A DNA stretch of 64,000 bases from an uncultured Clostridia bacterium (GTDB taxonomy: Bacteria > Bacillota > Clostridia > Christensenellales > UBA1242): assembly GCA_934746645.1 (NCBI GenBank), contig CAKVFE010000001.1, positions 310,001 to 374,000 of the forward strand, in the 5' to 3' direction. The notes beneath the pieces were generated by a model. The model did not search any database, had not been told where the DNA came from, and was given only the letters and a program-made list of their open reading frames with translations. This document shows, piece by piece, positions 55,408-64,000 of this stretch (positions are counted from its first letter, which is position 1; the number at the start of each line of letters is the position of its first letter). Both the position numbers and the translations under genes were made by a program.

Positions 55408-57202
55408 AACTCCAATTTGGATCTCCGTTACCTGTTACATGGTCAGCAATAATTGCAGGGCCACCACATTCTAAGAACTCACTATTTTCAATAACAAATT
55501 TTGGAGCACCCCAAACATACATTAATGTATTGTATGAGTTGTATCCCTTGCTATCTTTAATAGTATACATTGAATTTAGGTCAAGGTTGCCATCATTGAT
55601 AATATATTTTTGCAATCTAGCCTGTTTGTCTTCTGCACTTACATCTGTAAGTGTATAGTTAGGATAATATTTTGTTAAGTATGCATCTACATCTGTAGGC
55701 AATGTACGATTGTAACCATATTCGGTAAACCAACTAATAAAGAAGTCTTTATTGATTGTGTTTTCTACTTCTAAGTTACATAGTCTTGTTTTTGAAAGGA
55801 TAATACCACCAGACTCTAATGGACTATTAGATCTAGCACCATTACCTAAAAATCTTACATCTTTATAGCTTATTGTAGCTGTATTAACACTTTGTGTTGC
55901 ATCAACTTTTGTTCTGGTGCCATCAGAATTTAGTACAGCACCATTAGCTCTAAACAAAGGTGTATGCATTGTGATATAGTTTTTAGATTCGCCAGTAACA
56001 ATACCATTATCGTCACTATCTATAACACTTCTTGAAAGACCTCTTGCAACAATATTGCCATTGCCGTCTTTTTGGTCAGAAATATCAATAGAGAAATAGT
56101 TACCATAAACAGTAAATTTTTCGCCAGCAACCAATGTTCTGATATAAATACCATAGTCAGAACTTGTAGCGTCTTTTAAAGAACCTACGATTGGTTGATT
56201 GGTACTATTACGCCATTCAGCACTTTGTGCTTCAACTTCTGATTCGGTCCAGAAATTTTTAGCTGGTACTACATTGTCATTAATATAAATGTTGTCTTGA
56301 AGAATAATTGAAGAAATACTATTAGAATCTACTTCACTTAGACCCCAAGCATTTTTAAGGCTTGTCCAACCATCATCTACATTTGTATTGTCAAATACAG
56401 ATAGGTCTTTTGCGTTGTATACATTATAACCATTTACAACATCAACAACCATAGAAAATCCTAAGTTGTCTTTTTTAGCATTGGTAAGTTTAACATTAAT
56501 TTTAAATGTTTTACCTTCTGCACCTTTAGCAAATTTAATACTTGTATTGTTTACTTTTTCAACATAGTTGTCATAGACATCATCGCCTATAGCACTAAAA
56601 TCTGTTCCGTTTTTGATAAGTACTTCTACATTGGTTTTTAATAAACTATTGTCCATATAATCCATTGTACCATCTACTTCACCAAAAGCTTTCATACGGA
56701 AATCAAAATTGTTGTTGCTACCTGCTTTGATATTGTTTACCATAGCAGTAGTTGAATTAGTAATAGCAAATTGTGTTTCTTTGTTTTCTTTGTTGCTAGC
56801 AGAGTTACTTAAAAAGTCAGTAACCAATCCACTAGAAACGCTACCAACATTATACTTTTTGTTGGTGTCTTCTTGTCCTCTTTCTCTTACTTCAAATGTA
56901 TATGTAAAATTAAAATCGTTGTATGTAATAGCAAGTTCTTTTTCGCCAACTGTGCTTAAATCCAAACTTTTCATATCAAAAGTAAGGTCTTTAGCATCTA
57001 CATAAGTAGTCTTTTTGTTAGACCACTTAACTACTGCGACAGCGTCACTTGTATCAAACTCATCATTTGTATAGATATAAGTAGGAAGAGTTCCTTCTTT
57101 TATGCTAGCACTTTCTATCTTAGCTTTACCACAAGCAACAAGCATAATGCTTGATAGCAAAACCATTAGCATTAAACTAGCATATTTTCCAAAGTTTTTC
57201 AT
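55364..57202 (-). CDS. Surface lipoprotein, N-terminal part, broken or phase-switched at a G8 tract
   Basis: 612 codons before a stop reached after a homopolymer of eight G. Lipobox LVAC (Cys24). Residues about 28-110 form an Ig-like domain (Big_3-like: IESASIKEGTLPTYIYTNDEFD...). The rest looks like a right-handed beta-helix with repeats such as YKDVRFLGNGARSNSPLESGGIILS. Codon use and content carry straight on in another frame at 55382-54748, showing one original gene. It is the last gene of the YwaF-ABC operon, 58 nt after the preceding gene. It is a surface protein of unknown target. Confidence 0.82.
   Translation of the reverse strand: MKNFGKYASLMLMVLLSSIMLVACGKAKIESASIKEGTLPTYIYTNDEFDTSDAVAVVKWSNKKTTYVDAKDLTFDMKSLDLSTVGEKELAITYNDFNFTYTFEVRERGQEDTNKKYNVGSVSSGLVTDFLSNSASNKENKETQFAITNSTTAMVNNIKAGSNNNFDFRMKAFGEVDGTMDYMDNSLLKTNVEVLIKNGTDFSAIGDDVYDNYVEKVNNTSIKFAKGAEGKTFKINVKLTNAKKDNLGFSMVVDVVNGYNVYNAKDLSVFDNTNVDDGWTSLKNAWGLSEVDSNSISSIILQDNIYINDNVVPAKNFWTESEVEAQSAEWRNSTNQPIVGSLKDATSSDYGIYIRTLVAGEKFTVYGNYFSIDISDQKDGNGNIVARGLSRSVIDSDDNGIVTGESKNYITMHTPLFRANGAVLNSDGTRTKVDATQSVNTATISYKDVRFLGNGARSNSPLESGGIILSKTRLCNLEVENTINKDFFISWFTEYGYNRTLPTDVDAYLTKYYPNYTLTDVSAEDKQARLQKYIINDGNLDLNSMYTIKDSKGYNSYNTLMYVWGAPKFVIENSEFLECGGPAIIADHVTGNGDPNWSYDYNPNTGEGGASF
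55375..55382 (-). other. G8 homopolymer at the frameshift point
   Basis: Eight consecutive G on the coding strand in very AT-rich DNA. With seven G, the 57202 and 55407 frames become one. A slippage hot spot for phase variation, or a sequencing or assembly error, are the two explanations. Confidence 0.75.
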
Positions 57203-57260
57203 TATTTTCTCCTTTTTTATATTTGTATATTTAGTGATTTTTATATCACGCTATACCTAA

Positions 57261-57728
57261 TTAAATTTTGCTACACCAAATTAAAATTGATGTATTTCTT
57301 TCTTTACCGTCAATAGATTTGATTTTTACTTCAAACATTGTTTCATCTTTGAAGAATATCAAACCATTTTCACGACCTTTTTCATCCTTATAAAACATAA
57401 TATCTTCATTGGTTGTGTCATACACAAACTCAACAGATTTTGTAGTAGCGTTATCAGGATAAACTCTATATTTTAATTGCAATTTTGCTACATAATCTAC
57501 ACTATCATAACTTACTTTTTCACTATGGTCAGAAAATGTAACTTTAATAACTTTTTTATTGTTTTTATTTGTTGATACTGTTGAATATTCATCAGTAGTA
57601 TTGATACACTCTATAGCAGAAACATTGACAACTTCATCATAAACTTTTGCATTTAGTCCGAAGAAGTTGATAATAGGTATAGAAGCAATAAATATAATCA
57701 GTATCAATATAAATGTTGATTTTTTCAT
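57261..57728 (-). CDS. Small exported Ig-like protein
   Basis: 155 residues. An N-terminal hydrophobic segment (about 5-24) indicates a signal peptide or anchor. The rest is beta-rich and looks like a bacterial Ig-type fold (VIKVTFSDHSEKVSYDSVDYVAKLQLKYRVYPDNATTKSVEFVYD). It sits one base after the permease stop and 58 nt before the lipoprotein, so it is in the same operon and may be an accessory or substrate of the exporter. The family is not recognised. Confidence 0.75.
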   Translation of the reverse strand: MKKSTFILILIIFIASIPIINFFGLNAKVYDEVVNVSAIECINTTDEYSTVSTNKNNKKVIKVTFSDHSEKVSYDSVDYVAKLQLKYRVYPDNATTKSVEFVYDTTNEDIMFYKDEKGRENGLIFFKDETMFEVKIKSIDGKERNTSILIWCSKI

Positions 57729-57729
57729 A

Positions 57730-59373
57730 TTACTTCTCCTTATAAAATACCTTTATTTTCATTATATAGAAATACAATCTTGCTATGAAGAATACTATAC
57801 CAACTACCATTGCTTTAATCCAGTATGCAGTTACACCTTCGCCGATAAGCAAGAAAGTTATTACTGCAAGCAAAGCTGATATAACTAAAGCATAAAGTGT
57901 TGATTTAATTTCGTTAGGATTGTATGTGTGAGTACCTGTTTCGGCATACTGCTCTATTTGTGGATTCATAAGATCCAACTCTGCACTCCACAACAAATGT
58001 CCTAAGTAAAAACTTTCTAAGCAAAAGAACAACAATGTTGGATTGATAAACGAGCTTGCGTGATCCTTTAATACCACAACTGTAACAATAAGTGATATTG
58101 TCATAAGTACTGCATTAGGTATTAGTCTTACAATCAACGAATTGAAATATGGTTGTGGATTGGTTTTGCTTAAATATGCACTATTGCCATCTCTACTATA
58201 TACGCTTGCCATAGTAACACTTGAAGATAGAAGTATAAGCATAATAACCAAAATGTTGAACATTATAGTCATATATGCACCCTGCAATCTTGTGTCCATT
58301 GCATTGTATATTTTGTTAAGCAACAATATTGCGATAGGCATACCAATTGCTGTACCCAACAACACAAACAATGATGATGGTGTACGCAAATACTTAATTA
58401 TTTCATTTTTCAATGCTGATATAAACGCTGGATATTTTTTATTGCGTTTAGGTTTTAAATTATAATTGCGTTTGTATTCAAATGGTGAACTTGCAAAATG
58501 GAAGAATAATGGTCTAACTATAAAGTAACAAATAATAATCAATGCAATGACTACTAGTATTGAACCTAGCAAACATAACCATTGACGACCATATAGCATA
58601 GAGTGTGTTACGCCATATCTTGTACCAATAACTGCTTCCAAAATCCAAGCAAACGGTATAAATATTGTATAAAATTTGTTGATAAAATCTTGTATTTCCC
58701 AGAATGTTGTACCCCAACTTTCAATAAGATTGAAGTTGGTTGGGATAAGATTGATAAGTGCTACCAATCCCCAAACTACCAAACCTATAAATGCTAAGGT
58801 TATAATATATAGCAATGGTTTTATATTTTTTGTAAGCATACTTATATACATAGCTGGTATAGATAATATTGCACCTACCATAACAGACAACGCTGTCAAC
58901 CAGATAACTGCCAATATTGACCATACAAAATATAAAAATGTATATCCATTAACCATACCAAATGCTATAAATAGTGGTAGTAAGAAATATATATTTCTAA
59001 TAAGTTCGTACAAATAATACACTATAAGTTTTGAGAAGAATATATTAACTCTACTTGTAGGCATAGTAAGTAAAAATTGATTATCTTTAGCATAATATAA
59101 TGATTTAACAAGACCTATTGTACAAGTCAAAAATGATAACATCATCATAATTGTAAAGATAATAAGCAAAAATTTGTCAGGAATACCTGCTGTTAGGTCA
59201 ACCAGTCTAAGTATAGACAAAACATATAATCCTGCATATATTAGACCAGTAATAACCACAAACTTTATTATGTCAAATATTACTTTAAATAAAGTTTTTC
59301 TCCAATTAGCTTTAAAATTAAAGTCTAATTTGTCCTTTAGTTGCATGGCAACTAGTGGAAATAATGTTTTCAT
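57730..59373 (-). CDS. ABC-2 type exporter permease
   Basis: 547 residues with about twelve membrane helices in two similar halves. It is the size and shape of putative ABC exporter permeases (EcsB/YthP-like). The cytoplasmic N-terminus and the segment 'YAKDNQFLLTMPTSRVNIFFSKL' near 92-114 are typical of the class (LPIS-type coupling region). Its ATG overlaps the stop of the YwaF-ABC fusion gene (TAATG), so the two are made together and likely form one transporter. The substrate is unknown. Confidence 0.88.
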   Translation of the reverse strand: MKTLFPLVAMQLKDKLDFNFKANWRKTLFKVIFDIIKFVVITGLIYAGLYVLSILRLVDLTAGIPDKFLLIIFTIMMMLSFLTCTIGLVKSLYYAKDNQFLLTMPTSRVNIFFSKLIVYYLYELIRNIYFLLPLFIAFGMVNGYTFLYFVWSILAVIWLTALSVMVGAILSIPAMYISMLTKNIKPLLYIITLAFIGLVVWGLVALINLIPTNFNLIESWGTTFWEIQDFINKFYTIFIPFAWILEAVIGTRYGVTHSMLYGRQWLCLLGSILVVIALIIICYFIVRPLFFHFASSPFEYKRNYNLKPKRNKKYPAFISALKNEIIKYLRTPSSLFVLLGTAIGMPIAILLLNKIYNAMDTRLQGAYMTIMFNILVIMLILLSSSVTMASVYSRDGNSAYLSKTNPQPYFNSLIVRLIPNAVLMTISLIVTVVVLKDHASSFINPTLLFFCLESFYLGHLLWSAELDLMNPQIEQYAETGTHTYNPNEIKSTLYALVISALLAVITFLLIGEGVTAYWIKAMVVGIVFFIARLYFYIMKIKVFYKEK

Positions 59374-61721
59374 TAGTTACCTTTACCTTTTTTCTTTTTA
59401 TTTTCTGTTTCGTTAGTTAATTTGCTTTCAATTTTTGCTTTACTTTCACTTACTGACTCTGCAGTCATTTTTTCTGCTTCTTCGCTAGAAGTTTCAGTTT
59501 CTTTCTCTTCTATTTTTTGTTCTATCTTTTGTTCCAATTTTTCATAGCCACTTGGGTCTATAGTCTTTAGATAAAATTGTTCTAGTCCACATTCTTCTTC
59601 AATCTCAGCCATTGTTTTTACGGTCAATATTTGACCTTTTTTAATAATAGCTATACGGTCACATATACTTTCTACAACATCAATAATATGACTACTAAAG
59701 AATACTATATTTCCTGCTTTTGCATGAGCTTTCATACATTCCTTAACCTGATAAATACTATTTGGGTCAAGACCTGTAAGTGGTTCGTCTAGTATCCAAA
59801 CTTTTGGATTGTGTACAAGTGCTGACATAATAGTTATTTTTTGTTTCATACCGTGACTATATGTCTTTATTGGGTTGTCAATAGCATTTTCTAATTGGAA
59901 CAACTTTATATATTTTTCCAACGCTTTATTTCTATCTTTTTCGCTTACATTGTACAAGTCTGCAATATAATTGATATATTCTCTACCTGTAAGTTTTTCA
60001 TACAAAGCATAATGGTCTGGCACAAATCCAATATTAAGTTTGGTCATAACAGGTTCTTTATCTACATCGTAGCCACAAACTTTTATAGCACCAGAAGTAA
60101 TTGGTTGAATACCAACTATACTTTTAATAATAGTACTTTTACCTGCACCATTGTGTCCTAAGAAACCAAATATTTCACCACCATTGACTTCTAGATTGGC
60201 GTCTTTAACTGCATAATTTTTGCTTGTGCCATAACGCTTTGAAAAATTGATTAATTCAAGTTTAACTTTTGCGTCTTCTTTCATTTGAATTTTACTCCTT
60301 TCTATTTTGGCTATCTCCAATGCCAATCTATCTATGTTGATTTTTCTATTGCGTTCAACCATAACTTTAACGGTATCTTCAAAATCATAAAATTGTTCGT
60401 ACAAGAACCACATTGCAAATCCCAATGCCACATATACTAAGAAGAAGCATAGTTGGTATAATGGATAGAATGTAAATGTAAGGTTTTTAATATTGAACGA
60501 CCAAACATGATTGTAGAATAAATTTTGAGCCCATTTGCCAAGTTTGTCAGCAATAAAGTCACTATTGACAAAGAAGTAATCGACTGTTCCATAGTTGCTA
60601 AACCAAGCATTAAGAACCAATACCAAAACAAAGTATGCTCCAAAACCAATCATTGAATATTTAAATTGTTTGATTTTTGGTCTAGCATAAACTTTAAGTG
60701 CAACCATAAGTAAAGGCATAAAGAATGCAATATAGTGGTTGATATAGAATGTTACAACACGCTGACTTAAAATATTGGCTTCTGCACTATAGTTAGGCAT
60801 TGCCATAGCTAAAAATGCACCAAGAACATTGATAAAATATGTAAAATAGAATAATTTGTCCCATTTAAATATCAAACACAATGGAACAATGTACATTGCT
60901 GTGTTACACAAGTGTATAGGCCAACTTGTGATATGAGTAAAACTCTCAAATCTGTGTCCAACACTAAATGATATAAGTGTACCCAATGCAATATATAGTA
61001 ATATACCTCTTATTGTTTCGTTGTCTTTTTTATGCAAAACAAAATACATAACAACTGGAATAACAATAGACAAATAAAGTATTATACGATGTGCTTGATG
61101 TAGTGATTTAATTTCAGCTGTATAGTTGGCATATCCAAACAATGCTTGAAATGTATAACCCGGCATTGTTGCTAACAGCATACCTACAATGTAAGCAAAT
61201 ACCCACAAATCTTTCTTTTCTACTTTAAAGTAATTGTTGTCTAAAAATACCACTGCACTATAACCAGTAACAATACCAATCTCTAATCCTAGAAGTAATG
61301 TTCTGATTTGAAAACCAGAATATGCACTAGTACCTACAATACCTGTAGTCAATATGGTAACAAGTCCCATACTAACTAAACCAACTACAAAACAATAATA
61401 TTTAACTAATGCTACATATCTTGAAGTTTTAAAGAACGGATATAATGTAACAGCCAATACTGCTGATAAGAATATCCAGTTAAATATGATACTAACAACT
61501 GTTAAAGCATTATTATTAAATGGTGAATTGGTTAGTTGAAAGACATTTTGTATAGCATCATCACCTAGCATAAATCTAAAGAAAAATATTAATGCTAGTA
61601 CAAGCGATGTTATTTTATATGTTAATGTATTAAATTTAATATTTTTATATTTAAGTATATAGTATGTAGCGACAATCCCTATAGCCACTAATACCATAAT
61701 AAGTATTTGAGCAATTTTCAT
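59373..61721 (-). CDS. YwaF-type membrane domain fused to an ABC ATPase
   Basis: 782 residues. The first ~455 residues have about ten membrane helices. The middle part resembles YwaF/TIGR02206 membrane proteins (SWPIHLCNTAMYIVPLCLIF; VTFYINHYIAFFMPLLM). A linker of charged helix leads to an ABC-2 type ATPase at about 487-715: Walker A GHNGAGKST near 518-526, signature YSHGMKQKI near 617-625, Walker B VWILDEPLTG near 638-647, and the H-loop SSHI. The tail (about 730-782) is a charged Glu/Lys coiled stretch. It pairs with the permease downstream. The fusion is unusual and would tether the ATPase to the membrane. AAGGA precedes the ATG. Confidence 0.88.
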   Translation of the reverse strand: MKIAQILIMVLVAIGIVATYYILKYKNIKFNTLTYKITSLVLALIFFFRFMLGDDAIQNVFQLTNSPFNNNALTVVSIIFNWIFLSAVLAVTLYPFFKTSRYVALVKYYCFVVGLVSMGLVTILTTGIVGTSAYSGFQIRTLLLGLEIGIVTGYSAVVFLDNNYFKVEKKDLWVFAYIVGMLLATMPGYTFQALFGYANYTAEIKSLHQAHRIILYLSIVIPVVMYFVLHKKDNETIRGILLYIALGTLISFSVGHRFESFTHITSWPIHLCNTAMYIVPLCLIFKWDKLFYFTYFINVLGAFLAMAMPNYSAEANILSQRVVTFYINHYIAFFMPLLMVALKVYARPKIKQFKYSMIGFGAYFVLVLVLNAWFSNYGTVDYFFVNSDFIADKLGKWAQNLFYNHVWSFNIKNLTFTFYPLYQLCFFLVYVALGFAMWFLYEQFYDFEDTVKVMVERNRKINIDRLALEIAKIERSKIQMKEDAKVKLELINFSKRYGTSKNYAVKDANLEVNGGEIFGFLGHNGAGKSTIIKSIVGIQPITSGAIKVCGYDVDKEPVMTKLNIGFVPDHYALYEKLTGREYINYIADLYNVSEKDRNKALEKYIKLFQLENAIDNPIKTYSHGMKQKITIMSALVHNPKVWILDEPLTGLDPNSIYQVKECMKAHAKAGNIVFFSSHIIDVVESICDRIAIIKKGQILTVKTMAEIEEECGLEQFYLKTIDPSGYEKLEQKIEQKIEEKETETSSEEAEKMTAESVSESKAKIESKLTNETENKKKKGKGN

Positions 61722-61740
61722 AATCTTTTCCTTATATATG

Positions 61741-61864
61741 TTTGGTCGATATCCCCATTTTGACCAAATTAAATTAATCGAAAATTATTTAACCTTTTAT
61801 TTATCACATCTGTGATTAAATTTAAATAACTTAGTATATGGTTACTCCCTTATATAACCACATA
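61741..61864 (-). promoter_or_regulatory. Leader of the YwaF-ABC operon with three inverted repeats
   Basis: Three stems lie before the start codon: TTTGGTC/GACCAAA (61741-61768, directly upstream of the ribosome site), ATCACA/TGTGAT (61803-61816, a 14-bp perfect palindrome) and TGGTTA/TAACCA (61839-61860). They may be operators or leader hairpins. The match to any known class is not clear. Confidence 0.4.
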
Positions 61865-62195
61865 CCAATTAAAATTATGTAGTTCCCTTTTGTATCCATA
61901 AATCTTAAACTTTTAACCTATATTAACAATATCCATTAGTACTTTGATTGCAAAATTTCAATTACTTGACTCACTACTCTACAATCTTTCATTTTACTAA
62001 TTTTTATATTGTTAATTATTAATATAATCCCTAATTTTGTTAACCTTTAATAAGCCGACAAAAAAGACGACATAAACTAGGTTTAAGTTAATTTGTGCAT
62101 TTTTTAAGAGTTTTAGTAAAGTACAAGTAAAAGTTAAGCAAAACTCCTTACACACTAAAAAACTCGCACACCCTTTTTATAATGTCGACTTTCGC
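61865..62195. other. Intergenic stretch upstream of the ABC operon
   Basis: 330 bp without a credible gene. It holds a further imperfect stem (AAGAGTTTTAGT with CAAAACTCC, about 62105-62150) and presumably the operon promoter, which I could not pin down. Confidence 0.4.
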
Positions 62196-62234
62196 AAAAA
62201 AGACCTTGCATACCTTATTATGCAATGTCTTTTA
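62196..62234 (-). terminator. Terminator of the small membrane protein gene
   Basis: Stem AAAAGACcTTGCATA/TATGCAAtGTCTTTT with one mismatch, A/T tracts on both sides, 10 nt after the stop codon. Confidence 0.8.
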
Positions 62235-62243
62235 TATTAAATT

Positions 62244-62675
62244 TTAACATAAAAATTTTGAATTAATAATATACACTGCACCAAAATCTGCAGGGATATA
62301 TTTGGTAGAGTTGGTAGGTTTTATAGTCCTAGATTTTCTAACTCTTTTAACAATTTTTACAAAGAATATAAACACTAATGGTAGGATAATCATACCCATC
62401 AATAGCTTAAATACTAAAAATAAAAAATTAACAAACTGAACAGACTCAAACAAAGATTTGATTGGTAAACCAAGTTCCAAAATAAATCTGTTGGTATCCT
62501 TAATACCAGCAATATTGAGTGCATTACGAAGTTCGTTAATTATACCATTGTCTATACAACAATAAAGGATAGCAATCAGCAAAGCTAATTGCATTAGAAA
62601 TTTTATGCTTTTTCTATTAAAATATGACTTAATTTCGCCCTTACTATTGAGCATATCTTTTGTTAAAGTCTGCAT
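62244..62675 (-). CDS. Small two-helix membrane protein of unknown function
   Basis: 143 residues from the ATG at 62675, with AAGGA 7 nt upstream; an 18-codon extension to 62729 lacks a ribosome site. Membrane helices at about 27-45 and 82-108, with a basic cytoplasmic tail (KIVKRVRKSRTIKPTN). No family recognised. It is monocistronic between two hairpins. Confidence 0.65.
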   Translation of the reverse strand: MQTLTKDMLNSKGEIKSYFNRKSIKFLMQLALLIAILYCCIDNGIINELRNALNIAGIKDTNRFILELGLPIKSLFESVQFVNFLFLVFKLLMGMIILPLVFIFFVKIVKRVRKSRTIKPTNSTKYIPADFGAVYIINSKFLC

Positions 62676-62780
62676 AACATTCCTTTTTCTAACTATAAAA
62701 AGGATATCACATTGGGTTATATTTTTCAACTAAAATACAAAATTTTGACATTTTATAGTATTTTTTAGTGAAAATATCTA

Positions 62781-62813
62781 AAAAAATGAGAGTATTGACA
62801 TCAATACTCTCAT
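62781..62813 (-). terminator. Terminator of the flavin oxidoreductase gene
   Basis: 13-bp perfect stem ATGAGAGTATTGA/TCAATACTCTCAT (62786-62798 and 62801-62813) followed on the minus strand by T6. Confidence 0.9.
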
Positions 62814-62866
62814 AATTTTGGTTTTTAATTGTCTTAAATAACAATATCTTTATTAGTTAATTAAAA

Positions 62867-64000
62867 CTAAATCTTTAAAGCAACATCCCAAGCACGCCAA
62901 ATAACTGTACGCAAATTGCCAACTTCTAAAGCGTCACCTACAATATGTGTATGTTTAGATTTTGGAGCAACTGGGTTTGGATTATAACCAACTGCCATAA
63001 TAACACTATCTACTTTTACTTCTTCAACGCCATCTTTAGTAGCTACTACTACAGAGTCTTCGTTTATTTGGTTACATCTAGATTCTAGATATACTTTTAC
63101 ATTGTTAGTTTTGAAGAAATCTCTTAAATAAGAGCTATTAGCAAGACACAATCCATTGGATATCATAAGGTCATTTCTGCCTTCAACAATTATTGGAGTT
63201 TTGCCTTTTAGATACAAGTCATAAGCTATCTCACAACCAGTTAGACCACCACCAATAACAGCGACTGTGTTGCCAACAGTTTTTTGATTTAATAAGTATT
63301 CAGTAGCTTCTACAGCTCTTTCAACACCCGGTATAGGAATATGCTTTGGTTTAGCACCAGTAGCAACTACTATTTCGTCAGCATCTAAAGCACTTATATC
63401 TGTAACTTCAGTGTTGTACTTAACTTCAATATTTAGTTTAGCAATTTGTCTACGATACCAATCAATAAGTTCTCTATCACGCTCTTTAAATTCTGGAGCA
63501 GCTGCAGCAATAAATACACCACCCAACTTATCTGTCTTTTCATAAATAGTAGCTTTGTGTCCACGCAAAGTAGCAACTCTCGCTACTTCCATACCACCTA
63601 TACCACCACCGATGATAGCAATACGCTTAGATACCTTAGCAGGTTTAATATCATATTTGCCACCGTCCATAGTCATAGGGTTAAGAGCACATCTTGCCAT
63701 ATGCATTGTATCACTCAAAGAACCAGCTTGTGCAACGCCTTTATAATGTGACATAGCAAAACAAGCATTGTGACAACAGATACAAGGTTGAATATCTTCA
63801 AGTCTACCTTCCATAAGTTTGGTAACCCATTGTTGGTCTACTAGGAATTGTCTAGCAACACCCATAGCGTCAATCTTGCCTTCTTCAATAGCCTTAGCAC
63901 TTGTAACTGGGTCCATACGACCTGCACAAACAACTGGAATATCTACAAATTGACGAATATGTGCAACATCTTCTAAGTTACAGTTGGTTGGCATATATAC
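62867..64000 (-). CDS. NADH:flavin oxidoreductase / 2,4-dienoyl-CoA reductase-like (OYE plus FAD/NAD domains), partial
   Basis: 377 codons to the right edge; the 5' part lies outside, so the first Met seen (63994) is internal. Visible: the end of the OYE TIM barrel (DIPVVCAGRMDPVTSAKAI, then MGVARQFLVDQ), an iron-sulfur cysteine cluster CICCHNACF with a later CALNP, the FAD-binding motif IIGGGIGGMEVA near the middle, and an NAD(P) motif VIGGGLTGCEIA. FadH/BaiCD/BaiH-type enzymes reduce enoate double bonds with NAD(P)H through 4Fe-4S, FMN and FAD. The substrate (fatty acyl, bile acid or aromatic) cannot be decided. It ends the transcript at a strong terminator. Confidence 0.92.
   Translation of the reverse strand, partial: VYMPTNCNLEDVAHIRQFVDIPVVCAGRMDPVTSAKAIEEGKIDAMGVARQFLVDQQWVTKLMEGRLEDIQPCICCHNACFAMSHYKGVAQAGSLSDTMHMARCALNPMTMDGGKYDIKPAKVSKRIAIIGGGIGGMEVARVATLRGHKATIYEKTDKLGGVFIAAAAPEFKERDRELIDWYRRQIAKLNIEVKYNTEVTDISALDADEIVVATGAKPKHIPIPGVERAVEATEYLLNQKTVGNTVAVIGGGLTGCEIAYDLYLKGKTPIIVEGRNDLMISNGLCLANSSYLRDFFKTNNVKVYLESRCNQINEDSVVVATKDGVEEVKVDSVIMAVGYNPNPVAPKSKHTHIVGDALEVGNLRTVIWRAWDVALKI

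Noticed and set aside
61940..61998. 18-codon leader peptide (MKDCRVVSQ...) upstream of the ABC operon
   Set aside because: No ribosome site and no regulatory codon run; likely chance.

Overview
The window is AT-rich DNA with standard-code genes, mostly TAA stops and strong GGAG-type ribosome sites. It comes from a low-GC, endospore-forming Gram-positive bacterium, most likely an uncultured, possibly gut-associated clostridial lineage. Spore formation is supported by spoIIID, which has a sigma-E-like promoter, and by a spoIIQ-like gene. Other Gram-positive markers are a walJ-htrA-rlmH core, a glmU-pth-mfd core and many lipobox lipoproteins. I see no rRNA, tRNA, CRISPR array, phage module or intact insertion sequence.

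Layout. 1-13210 (minus) is the 5' part of one enormous lipoprotein gene, at least 4,403 codons, with bacterial Ig-like and GLUG beta-helix repeats; it runs off the left edge. 13.4-16.6 kb (minus) carries spoIIID, acpP, spoIIQ, a small exported protein and a divergent dehydrogenase-fold protein. 16.8-18.3 kb (plus) is a polysaccharide deacetylase, convergent with a flippase-like membrane protein. 20.2-30.7 kb (minus) is a housekeeping block: two CPBP membrane proteases, rlmH, tadA, two consecutive GlmU-related genes, pth and mfd read as one operon from a promoter carrying a perfect 17-bp palindrome, followed by a PrsA-like foldase. 31-34.3 kb holds htrA, walJ and an M1 metallopeptidase.

The most unusual unit is 34.5-43.2 kb (plus). 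A strong promoter drives a protein that looks like an IS200/RAYT (REP-associated tyrosine) transposase whose HUH motif has been lost, then a membrane-anchored protein, then a 2,306-residue exported protein made of about nine ~185-residue beta-rich repeats and C-terminal InlB-like repeats. 43.6-54 kb holds lipoproteins (MBG/GLUG, DUF5722 glycosidase-like, SASA-type esterase), a MacB-like ABC transporter and two small unknowns. 54.7-61.7 kb (minus) is an operon of a YwaF-type membrane domain fused to an ABC ATPase, an ABC-2 permease, a small exported protein and a lipoprotein interrupted by a frameshift exactly at a G8 tract. The right end holds a small membrane protein and a partial OYE/2,4-dienoyl-CoA-reductase-like flavoprotein.

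Intergenic DNA at 43.3, 45.8-46.4 and 54.1-54.4 kb carries clustered REP/MITE-like palindromes of three types that share the same inner boxes but have different terminal stems. The genes mostly serve the cell envelope: export and folding, proteolysis, glycan modification, surface display and spore development.
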